The notes under the pieces were generated by a model. It worked only from the letters and a program-made list of their open reading frames with translations. It was not told the origin of the DNA and did no database searches. The translations under genes and the position numbers were made by a program. This document shows positions 52,771 through 60,776 of a stretch of 64,000 bases of DNA, piece after piece (within the stretch, counting starts at the first letter, position 1; the number at the start of each line of letters is the position of its first letter). The stretch lies in assembly GCA_964646605.1 (NCBI GenBank), contig CAZYEX010000137.1, positions 109,360 through 173,359 of the forward strand. The letters are read 5' to 3'. Origin of the DNA: SBAX01 sp964646605 (lineage in GTDB: Bacteria > Planctomycetota > Phycisphaerae > UBA1845).

Positions 52771-54771
52771 TCAATCCTTGTATTCAATGAGGGCCGAGGG
52801 ATGGCGACGCAGCAGAAACCACCATCCACGCAACTGGCCGACAAGCAAGGGGATGCGCATGAACTGACAGTGAATACCATACAAGAGCGCGGTGCCCCAT
52901 CCCGCCGCGCGAGCATGCACCTTGCAACCGATCCAAACCGTTCGCAGCAACACCAAGACTCCAAAAACCCAAAGCAATCGCACATCGGGAAGGGCGAGTG
53001 CGCCGATGATCAACACAGCCCAGGCGGCGAACTCCACCACGGTCGCGAGACTCCTCCGGATCCAGATCCGTTCGGGACCGATGCGACAGATCGCTCCGAC
53101 CACGGCATAGGCCCATCCAGAGCGAACGGCACGCCGCCAGTACTGCTGAAAACGGGTGATATTGAGGTCGTGGCTTGTCATTGGTTCGTCGCAGCGCCAG
53201 ATGGTGGCCCCGGCGCGGCGCATTCGATAGCACATTTCCGGCTCTTCACCGGCAATCAGGGACTCGTCGAAACCTCCGACTTGTGTAAGGGCACTCCGCC
53301 GAAAGAGCGCGTCCCCTCCGCAGAACAGCGCCGGCCCCGGACGAACATACCATTCAAGGGAAGCGACACGCATGTACCATGATTTGTTGGGTTCCAGTTC
53401 GGTGCGACAGCCGAACACACACGCGGCTCCGGTCGTTTCGAGGAGGCCGACGGCCTTGCGCAGCCAGTGGGAGTCCAGAATGGTGTCGCCGTCCAGGAAA
53501 TGTATGAGATCGTGCCGCGCGGCGCCCAGTCCTACATTGCGTGCGGCGGCCGCACCAACACGACAACCTTGGACCTTCAGGACCCGCGCACCGAACTGCG
53601 CAGCGCGCTCACAACTGCCATCCGTCGAGCCGCTATCAACGTATTCCAAGTCGATCCGATCCGGAGGATAGTCCGCGGCGCGAACCGATTCCAAACACCG
53701 CGCCAACCGCTCGCCCTCGTTCCTTCCAATGACCACCACACTGATTAACGGCGTTGCCGGCGGAATACCAGCCGAGGGCGACGGCGCCGCAGAAACTGGG
53801 TTGACTGCATGATCGCGCAATGAAGGCTGCCGGAACTGGTGCCCAAGAGCGGCCGCAGCACAGCGGGCCTTCGAGCGACTCTGATCGTCTCTTCGCCAGC
53901 AATGACGGGCCCAGCGCAGGCATTGGAAAAAGGCATGCAACGTTCCGTCGAGCATCAGCCCGATCGTTCCATAGTAGCGGCGCATGTACCTTCGCCGGCT
54001 GTGGGCCCAATGAAGCGGATGATCGCCGCACGAGCCCGCATCGGCCTGCGCCGCGTTCACGCTCTGTCCGCCGTGATGTAGGACTTCGGCCGAGGGAACA
54101 TACCAGCCTTCGTACCCGGACAGTGCCATCTTGCGGCACCAATCGGTCTCCTCGAAGTACAGAAAAAACCCATCGTCCAGCATTCCGGCCTTCGGTATGG
54201 CAGACGTGCGGACGACGAGGCAGGCGCCCGACACCCAATCGGCGCGAAATGCTTCGTGCTCCTCGTGCAACCTATGGAGGTCCAAGGTGTGTCGACTGTG
54301 GGGATAACGGCGGTCCCATCCGAGCAGGGAAAAGGAGCTGCTTAGAGGCGTAGGAAATCGCCGCGCCGACGATTGAAGCGTGCCGTCCGGATTCAGCAGT
54401 CGCGGCCCGCAGTATCCGGCCTGAGGGTGGGAATCCATGAACTGCACCAACATCGTAATCGCTGCGTCTCGCAGGTATGTATCGGAATTGAGCAGCACTA
54501 CGTACCGGCCGGTTGCCACTTGCATCGCGCGATTGTTCGCGGCCGCAAACCCTGCGTTGGTTCGATTCTTCAACAATTGCACGTTCGCAAACTCGGTTCG
54601 GACCATCTCCGCGGAGCCGTCGGAACTACAATTATCCACCACGAAAACTTCTGTGACGCTCCCTTCGCAACCGGATTCCATCGACCGCAGACATTCCCTT
54701 AGCAGTTCGCGTGTGTTGAAACTGACGATCACGATCGAGGCGTCGGCCGCAGATCGAGTGTCGGCAGGCAT
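52771..54771 (-). CDS. Two-domain family 2 glycosyltransferase fusion
   Basis: A 666-residue protein with two GT2 domains. The first (about 10-290) has ASIVIVSFNTRELLRECLRS, VFVVDNCSSDGSAEMVRTE, VVLLNSDTYL and YFEETDWCRKMALSGYE, resembling rhamnosyltransferase-like enzymes. After a basic linker the second (about 345-570) has LISVVVIGRNEGERLARCLE, YVDSGSTDGSCERAAQFGAR and IHFLDGDTILDS. Membrane helices near 600-640 follow (VEFAAWAVLIIGALALPDV). Both halves keep their DxD motifs, so two successive transfers by one polypeptide are plausible. Confidence 0.87.
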   Translation of the reverse strand: MPADTRSAADASIVIVSFNTRELLRECLRSMESGCEGSVTEVFVVDNCSSDGSAEMVRTEFANVQLLKNRTNAGFAAANNRAMQVATGRYVVLLNSDTYLRDAAITMLVQFMDSHPQAGYCGPRLLNPDGTLQSSARRFPTPLSSSFSLLGWDRRYPHSRHTLDLHRLHEEHEAFRADWVSGACLVVRTSAIPKAGMLDDGFFLYFEETDWCRKMALSGYEGWYVPSAEVLHHGGQSVNAAQADAGSCGDHPLHWAHSRRRYMRRYYGTIGLMLDGTLHAFFQCLRWARHCWRRDDQSRSKARCAAAALGHQFRQPSLRDHAVNPVSAAPSPSAGIPPATPLISVVVIGRNEGERLARCLESVRAADYPPDRIDLEYVDSGSTDGSCERAAQFGARVLKVQGCRVGAAAARNVGLGAARHDLIHFLDGDTILDSHWLRKAVGLLETTGAACVFGCRTELEPNKSWYMRVASLEWYVRPGPALFCGGDALFRRSALTQVGGFDESLIAGEEPEMCYRMRRAGATIWRCDEPMTSHDLNITRFQQYWRRAVRSGWAYAVVGAICRIGPERIWIRRSLATVVEFAAWAVLIIGALALPDVRLLWVFGVLVLLRTVWIGCKVHARAAGWGTALLYGIHCQFMRIPLLVGQLRGWWFLLRRHPSALIEYKD

Positions 54772-54813
54772 TTTGCGTTCGAATCTGTCGGCGCCAGCGT
54801 TCAGTGCGTCGCT

Positions 54814-56145
54814 CTACGCTTGAGCGTAGAACCTCCCCGGCGGGCGGCGCAGCAGAATCAGGGACGTTACGACGCCGCCACTGAACAGCGTAAGGATGGG
54901 ACTCAGGAACCCGTTGAACAGCATGTTGACGGCCTCCTGTCCGATTCCCACCAGCAGGGCCATGAGGGATGCGTCGGCTTCCATTGCTCGACTGCAACGC
55001 ATGCTCAGACAGAGTGGCCAACACCACCAGAGATAGAACAGGCCGACGCCGACAAGCCCATAGGCGCCCGCGAAGATGATCCACACGCCGTCGGTCGCGG
55101 TCAGACTGTTTCCTAATTCATCGGTGGCACGGTTCCGCCCCCAACCTCCCCATCCAAAGACGGCCCGCTCCTTGGCCCGTTCGACTAATACGGTTTCGGC
55201 ATCAATGCGGTATTGGAGGGATTCGGCGCGGGCCTGGGATACGTTCGCCGCCGCGGCGGCCAGCCACTGCCCGTCCATGACGGACGAATAGCGTCCCACA
55301 ATCCAAAGAACGGCGAACGCAGCCGGAACGAGCACCGCTTTGCGCGAGCCTGTTTTGTGCCAGACAACGAGCAGTCCCGCCCCCATGAGAAACAGCGCCC
55401 ACGGCCCCAATGACAGTGATGTCAATAGTCCGATGCAAGGCCAGATGATCACCCAGGTCGGCGGAAGACCGGCAAGGCGGTGCAACTGGCCGCGCCACCA
55501 TGTCCACAGGCCGAGCAATGCAGTCCAAGCAAAGAAACTCCCCACGGCCAGACCGTGCGGCAAAAACAGAATGGGCCGCCACGAATCGCCTCGGGCGTGC
55601 TGATTCCAACTGTGTTGAAAGAAACCGTAAAGACCCGCGTGAAGGTTCGGGCTCATCCGCCATTCCCACAGCGCCAGCACCCCGTATACACCGGCAAAGA
55701 CCAGGATGGTTCGGCATGCCTCCCGGAGGTCCTCACGAGTCTTGAGAAAGCATCGCCCCACCACGAAGGGGACGGCATAGCAGAGCAGTTTGTGACTGCT
55801 CGACGACAACCCGTCATACACACCGAGGTTATTGACAATGGACGTTACCATCGTCATGACGGCAAATCCGATGACGAGTAGATCCGCCCCATGAGGTCGA
55901 AAGCCGGCCAAAGGACGACGGCAAAAAAGCAGCGTGCCAAGTAGTACGCCGGCGTTCGTGGCTACAACCTTGTCGATGTCCCAAAACCCCTCGATGGGAA
56001 TTCGAACCATGGGCAAAAAAAGCCACCCGATCACATAGGCATAGACACATGCCCGCGCCGGGCGAAGCATGGCAAAGAGCCCGGCGCAGACCGGAATCCA
56101 CAGGAGGAGTGCGAGGGTTGCAGTGGTCAAGGGTATGGCGGGCAT
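54814..56145 (-). CDS. O-antigen ligase/polymerase-like membrane protein
   Basis: A 443-residue polytopic membrane protein with about twelve helices and a long outer loop (about 300-345) containing SLQYRIDAETVLVERAKERA and VFGWGGWGRNRATDELG. This layout, with a GWG-type motif in the loop, is that of WaaL/Wzy O-antigen ligases and polymerases. It probably polymerises or attaches the repeat unit outside the membrane. Placed between the GT2 fusion and the SGNH hydrolase. Confidence 0.8.
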   Translation of the reverse strand: MPAIPLTTATLALLLWIPVCAGLFAMLRPARACVYAYVIGWLFLPMVRIPIEGFWDIDKVVATNAGVLLGTLLFCRRPLAGFRPHGADLLVIGFAVMTMVTSIVNNLGVYDGLSSSSHKLLCYAVPFVVGRCFLKTREDLREACRTILVFAGVYGVLALWEWRMSPNLHAGLYGFFQHSWNQHARGDSWRPILFLPHGLAVGSFFAWTALLGLWTWWRGQLHRLAGLPPTWVIIWPCIGLLTSLSLGPWALFLMGAGLLVVWHKTGSRKAVLVPAAFAVLWIVGRYSSVMDGQWLAAAAANVSQARAESLQYRIDAETVLVERAKERAVFGWGGWGRNRATDELGNSLTATDGVWIIFAGAYGLVGVGLFYLWWCWPLCLSMRCSRAMEADASLMALLVGIGQEAVNMLFNGFLSPILTLFSGGVVTSLILLRRPPGRFYAQA

Positions 56146-56248
56146 CTTCGCTACAAACGGAAAGCCGCTCCCCGGAGGCGGCGTGCGTCAGGGAAACCTC
56201 CATCGGATCGCATGGCAGCGAATGGCCGTAACCGTTCTCCCGGATCGT

Positions 56249-57481
56249 TCAAAGCGCGGCGCACTGTTGCAGGAATCGGATGAGCGCGTCGGCCACGACT
56301 TGATGTCCGCGCTTCGTGAGGTGTCCGTCCACGGCCCAAAACAGCGGACCGCCATCCGTCTCGCACTCCACAAAATCATCGAGCAAATTGCGGAATGGGA
56401 CTCCGTTTGCCTCACAGAATGCCCTCACGACTCGCTCAGGGCGGCGAGGGTCTTCCGTCGTCGCGGCAGCGCCATCCGAACGAAGCCGTTGCTCCAATTC
56501 CAGTTCCCATGGGCAGGGCATGCCGATCAACACCAGCCGCGCGCCGTCCGCGCGGACGGAATCCACCAACTCGCGGAAGATCGCGGTCGTAAGATCCCAT
56601 GCGGCCCGAATTTGGGCGTCCGGGTCCGCCGCATAGATACTCCGCTGCGGTTCCATCGAGGGCCCGTCCGAGGTTCCGGCGGCCAGCACGTCGCGAGCCC
56701 AGTCACAGCTGCGACACACGCGCCGCAGCGACCCCTTCCATGTGCGAAGGTATGCGTCGCGTTGCGCCTGGCGCGTTCGATCGAACTCTCGAACTGCCGC
56801 TACATCGAACGAGGACCAGGTCAGACCGTCCGATCCCAGCCGTGCAAATGGTTTCTTGACCATCGGCGTGACGGGGAAACCCGTCTCCAGCTCTCGTGAA
56901 TTGTTGAATACGTCATTCCGCGAGAAGAAGCACAGTACCACGATGTCGGGCTGGTAGGCGCGAGCATAGTGCCGATACACCAGAAACTGCTGATCCGTTC
57001 CATATCCGGTGACGCCGAAATTGAGGACTTCGACCGGTCGCACCAACATCTCGCCGAGCCGCCGTTCCATGATCTGTGCGAACACCTCATCCTGGGGAAC
57101 CTGCAAAGCCTCCACCATGGAGTCGCCCAAGACCGCGATTCGCAAGGAGGCGGCGGGCTTTGTCGCCGTGCGCTCGACATCTCGAAACCCTGCACTGTTG
57201 ATTACCACGCGGTTCACGAATTCATAACTGTCACCCCAGCCGACGTGGAGGAACTGTCCGCCAGGACGATGAATCCAGCCCACGTCCTCTCTGTATTCAA
57301 GCAATCCCTCCATCTGCGCCCGAGGACGATGGGTGCGCACCCACGTTTCAAAACCTGCTCCCATCAACACCAATGTCGAAATGGTGACGGCCAGTCCAGT
57401 CGCGCGCCCGAAACGCCGCCGCGTCGTGGGGAGCAGAACATTCCCAGGAACCTCAACCGCGTTTGGATGGGAACCTGTCAC
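56249..57481 (-). CDS. SGNH-hydrolase-type protein, membrane-anchored
   Basis: About 410 residues. An N-terminal hydrophobic helix (GLAVTISTLVLMGAGFETWV) probably anchors the enzyme outside. The SGNH blocks are visible: LRIAVLGDSMVEALQVPQDE (Ser), LNFGVTGYGTDQQFLVYRHY (Gly), LCFFSRNDV (Asn) and WAVDGHLTKRGHQVVADALI (Asp/His). It probably adds or removes O-acetyl groups. Its 5' end is uncertain: GTG 57481 is used here; TTG 57496 would overlap the upstream stop as TTGA. Confidence 0.75.
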   Translation of the reverse strand: MTGSHPNAVEVPGNVLLPTTRRRFGRATGLAVTISTLVLMGAGFETWVRTHRPRAQMEGLLEYREDVGWIHRPGGQFLHVGWGDSYEFVNRVVINSAGFRDVERTATKPAASLRIAVLGDSMVEALQVPQDEVFAQIMERRLGEMLVRPVEVLNFGVTGYGTDQQFLVYRHYARAYQPDIVVLCFFSRNDVFNNSRELETGFPVTPMVKKPFARLGSDGLTWSSFDVAAVREFDRTRQAQRDAYLRTWKGSLRRVCRSCDWARDVLAAGTSDGPSMEPQRSIYAADPDAQIRAAWDLTTAIFRELVDSVRADGARLVLIGMPCPWELELEQRLRSDGAAATTEDPRRPERVVRAFCEANGVPFRNLLDDFVECETDGGPLFWAVDGHLTKRGHQVVADALIRFLQQCAAL

Positions 57482-57492
57482 AGAACCGCCGG

Positions 57493-58560
57493 TCAACCTC
57501 CCTCGCCCAAACCGATCGCGCCTTCCAGAACAGTGGCGGACCGCTGCCAATTGAATTCCTCGCCGGTGGCATAGGCGGCGCGCGAGGCGCAATCCCACCT
57601 GTTCGGATCGGATAGCAGTTCCACGGTTGCGTCGGCCATGGCCGCCGAGTCTCCCACGTCGACGAGACAACCGTTTTCGCCCGGGCGCACGAAATCACTC
57701 ACCCCGCCGCAACGTGTGGCCACGACCGGACATCGGCACGCCATGGCCTCCAAGAGCGGCAGACCGAAACCCTCCACCCGGCTCGAGCAAAGCCATACGT
57801 CGGCGGATGCATAGATGTCGCGAATGCGGTCCTGCACTGGGCGATGAACGAAGTTACCATTCAGTGGAACCCGATGCTCGCGATGCGGACGGGAGGCGCC
57901 GAAGCTCACCAACCGAAGATCGGGAATTCGCTCCCGAACCCGACGAATCGCATCCAACGCCATGTCCGCATTCTTCACTGCAGCCGGTGAATATACAAAC
58001 CCGACGGTGCGGGGACTGTGAAGGCCCCTGGGCGGTGCGTCGAACTGCCGCGGATCCACGCCGTTGGGGACCCACACGGCCGTCGCGTCACCGAACTTGT
58101 CGATCGCCAATTTCTGCAGCCATTGCGAGACCACCAGCTTGGGCATCGGCAACCGCCAAGAGGCATCGACCTGCTCGGGGTCGAAAGAGTGAGCCTCGTA
58201 GCTTTGCAGAAAGTAATACTTCCGCCCCTTCGTCGACGGGAGATCGAGCACCGGCTGAGCCGTCAACCAATGCGTCGCAAATATCACATCTCCGTCCGGA
58301 ACCGCAGCGCTCAAGTTTTCCACGGACGCGGCAACGGTCGGACCTCTGAATGTCGCGAAGTGATCCGAATCCCGCGCCATCCAATCGCTGAGTCCCTGAC
58401 GCACTCGTATCAGCAACCGCTTCGGATGCAAAGGCCAGGAACGCCGGAAGTATACGATGGTCACTTGGTGCCCATGCTCGATGAGTTTGTTCCCATGTAT
58501 GACAACGACGCGGACGCCGCCGAACAACCCTCGCCCGGGAAGTATGAAGGTGATCCGCAA
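57493..58560 (-). CDS. Family 4 glycosyltransferase
   Basis: About 355 residues: LRITFILPGRGLFGGVRVVV, YYFLQSYEAHSFDPEQVDAS, VWVPNGVDPRQFDAPPRGLH and VEGFGLPLLEAMACRCPVVA with the EGFGLP catalytic motif. TTG 58560 is chosen as the start because the frame upstream of it lies within the previous gene and GAAAGG precedes it. The middle has the GT-B donor-binding FVYSPAAVKNADMALDAIRR. Confidence 0.83.
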   Translation of the reverse strand: MRITFILPGRGLFGGVRVVVIHGNKLIEHGHQVTIVYFRRSWPLHPKRLLIRVRQGLSDWMARDSDHFATFRGPTVAASVENLSAAVPDGDVIFATHWLTAQPVLDLPSTKGRKYYFLQSYEAHSFDPEQVDASWRLPMPKLVVSQWLQKLAIDKFGDATAVWVPNGVDPRQFDAPPRGLHSPRTVGFVYSPAAVKNADMALDAIRRVRERIPDLRLVSFGASRPHREHRVPLNGNFVHRPVQDRIRDIYASADVWLCSSRVEGFGLPLLEAMACRCPVVATRCGGVSDFVRPGENGCLVDVGDSAAMADATVELLSDPNRWDCASRAAYATGEEFNWQRSATVLEGAIGLGEGG

Positions 58561-58570
58561 CGCCGACCTT

Positions 58571-59539
58571 TCACGCCGCGGGACAAACGCCGTCGGCTCG
58601 TTCGAGAAGAACTTCCCAACAGCGACGAACGGTCGATCGACGAAACGGGTCCATCGAAAACGCCCGGACAAGATGCTTGACCGACGACCATCGCCGGCCG
58701 CGCTCCTTCTCCAATTCCGCCTCACTCAGGTGCAGGCCCGCAAGCACGCGCCGCAGATCGCTTCGCACCGCGGGTGCGTCCGGACCGGGCGAAAACGGCG
58801 GCACCGACTCCCCACGCTGCAAACGGTCGGATCCCATGCTGGCTCTGTCGCGCGCGAACGCAAAAGCGAGGTCGCGATAGTAAGCCCCGATGCGCAAGTC
58901 GTGGTGGGTAAGCCCCGCGGGGTTGATGCGGTATCGGTACAGACACTCACCTACGTTGTCGAGGTCCCATCGCTCCGCCAGACGTAACATCATGTCCTGA
59001 TCTTCTCGTTGCCGGAAGAACGTGCGGAACAGACCGACTTCGGTAACCGCACTTCTTCGCACCATCAGCGCCGACCCGTAGTTATAGAACCTGCCGCCTA
59101 GAAGTCGCCCGCGGCATGATTCGGGCCCCGTCGGCGCCGTTTGGTGAAACAGTGTTCGCCCAGCCTCATCGATGATGTTCACGGAACAACCAACCGCCGC
59201 TGTTCGGGGATGCCCGTCCAAAAAACGTGACTGCACCTCCAATCGCTGGGGAGCACATTCATCGTCGGCGTCCATATACGCCACATACTTTCCACTGGCG
59301 GCGAGCGTCCCAGTGTTCCGCGCGCCGGCGAGTCCGCGATTCTCCTGATGAATCACGCGCAGTCGTGTGTCGTGAAAGGAATCGAGAATGGTACACGAAC
59401 CATCCGTGGAGCCGTCGTCGACGACAAGGAACTCGAACTCGTGCAGAGTTTGATGCAGCACGCTCTCCACGGCCTGGCGCAGCCAACGCTCCCCGTTGTG
59501 AACGCAGAGAACCACGCTTACCGATCCACGATCGTCCAC
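58571..59539 (-). CDS. Family 2 glycosyltransferase
   Basis: About 322 residues: SVSVVLCVHNGERWLRQAVE, FLVVDDGSTDGSCTILDSF and VAYMDADDECAPQRLEVQSR (DxD-like). Start at GTG 59539, one base after the stop of the upstream deacetylase-like gene; the longer frame upstream overlaps that gene. Typical of a capsule or EPS chain-building enzyme. The C-terminal part is helical and basic (EAELEKERGRRWSSVKHL). Confidence 0.85.
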   Translation of the reverse strand: MDDRGSVSVVLCVHNGERWLRQAVESVLHQTLHEFEFLVVDDGSTDGSCTILDSFHDTRLRVIHQENRGLAGARNTGTLAASGKYVAYMDADDECAPQRLEVQSRFLDGHPRTAAVGCSVNIIDEAGRTLFHQTAPTGPESCRGRLLGGRFYNYGSALMVRRSAVTEVGLFRTFFRQREDQDMMLRLAERWDLDNVGECLYRYRINPAGLTHHDLRIGAYYRDLAFAFARDRASMGSDRLQRGESVPPFSPGPDAPAVRSDLRRVLAGLHLSEAELEKERGRRWSSVKHLVRAFSMDPFRRSTVRRCWEVLLERADGVCPAA

Positions 59540-59540
59540 C

Positions 59541-60767
59541 CTACGCTCGCATCCAGCGCCACACCAAACTGACCACACCGGAGAGCACCAGCGCCCCGCC
59601 GCCGACCATACCCGTCCACGTACGCAAACCGATGGACTGCGTCTCCCACTGCCCGCGAATGCGTTTGAGCACGGCATTTCGTCCGCAATAGACGACCAGC
59701 AATCCACCCAGAAGCGCCAGGACTACCGCAGTGCCGGTTCGCCATGGATCCGTGGCGAGCAGGCCGCCGATCAGCGCCGCCGGAATCGATGCCGCGGCCA
59801 CGATCAACAGGAACCACACTGCAAACACCCCCCAAACCAACCCATGAGCCCAAGCTCCCTGGGCCCGCGGCAAGAGGGCGGATATGATCGGAAGCATCCA
59901 TCGTTGAAGGCGTTCGCCAAAGAACGGAAGCGCGGCGACCGACTGGTACTGCGAGTAGAGTTTCGACACGCGCATCACCCGATTCGCCAGTTCCATCCCT
60001 TCCAGGTCGGGCACGCGGTCGATCGCAATGACTTCCATTCCTAGTTTCTGCACTGCGTGGTCCAACAAGGGTCCGAACTGTTCCTCTCGCAGGTATCCAA
60101 TCCCCTGATCCACCGCCACAAAGTCCGTCGCATGGGTCAGCAGTACGACCACGGACCCATCCGGAAACCGCTGCCCGCGCTCCATGATTTGCTGCAAATG
60201 AATCAGTTCGACCGTGGCCGGAATGAGGCGAACCCCGGTGTCTGTTGGATAATAACTCCGCACCGAGCCCGACAAAATGTCCAAACCCACTCGCCCCGCG
60301 GCCTGCACCGTCGTGGCGTCGAAACTGTTCCACGGCGGAATCAATACGCGAACCGGGCCCCGCGCCAACTCCTCTACTTCTCGCTTGGCGGTGTGAAGAA
60401 TTTGGCATTGTCGCTCGACCGGCAGGCCCTCGAACTCCGTGCCATAGCGACGAAGCTGTTTCCAAGTATGGTGCGTCAGCCCGTGAACCGCGGGCACACA
60501 GTATCCGGCCCCCACCGCGGATCGAAGCATCGCCACCCGCGCCTCATCACGCGAAAGGTGGACCGTTTCTGTGTTCTGGCAGTTGTGGGGATGTACGCTC
60601 TGTCGAGGCGTAACTCCACACACCCAGGACCACTTCCTCTCGCGCATCTGCTCCTCGATCGCCTGCTCGACACGAAATCGCGCAGCGCAAGACGGTGAGT
60701 ACGCCGCACCGTAGTCATCGTAGCGAATGACAAAGTAGATTCGCCCGTTCGTTGATGATTGAGGCAT
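59541..60767 (-). CDS. Polysaccharide deacetylase-like (DUF2334-type) protein with C-terminal membrane helices
   Basis: A 408-residue protein. IYFVIRYDDYGAAYSPS carries the first Asp pair, VPAVHGLTHHTWKQL supplies two His in the metal-binding position, and VVVLLTHATDFVAVDQG provides a later His. This fits the DUF2334/polysaccharide deacetylase superfamily. About three membrane helices follow (about 310-405: FAVWFLLIVAAASIPAALIG, TAVVLALLGGLLVVYCG, GGALVLSGVVSLVW). The pairing of a catalytic domain with C-terminal helices suggests action at the membrane. Nine bases separate it from the upstream gene. Confidence 0.7.
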   Translation of the reverse strand: MPQSSTNGRIYFVIRYDDYGAAYSPSCAARFRVEQAIEEQMRERKWSWVCGVTPRQSVHPHNCQNTETVHLSRDEARVAMLRSAVGAGYCVPAVHGLTHHTWKQLRRYGTEFEGLPVERQCQILHTAKREVEELARGPVRVLIPPWNSFDATTVQAAGRVGLDILSGSVRSYYPTDTGVRLIPATVELIHLQQIMERGQRFPDGSVVVLLTHATDFVAVDQGIGYLREEQFGPLLDHAVQKLGMEVIAIDRVPDLEGMELANRVMRVSKLYSQYQSVAALPFFGERLQRWMLPIISALLPRAQGAWAHGLVWGVFAVWFLLIVAAASIPAALIGGLLATDPWRTGTAVVLALLGGLLVVYCGRNAVLKRIRGQWETQSIGLRTWTGMVGGGALVLSGVVSLVWRWMRA

Positions 60768-60776
60768 CGAACCGTG

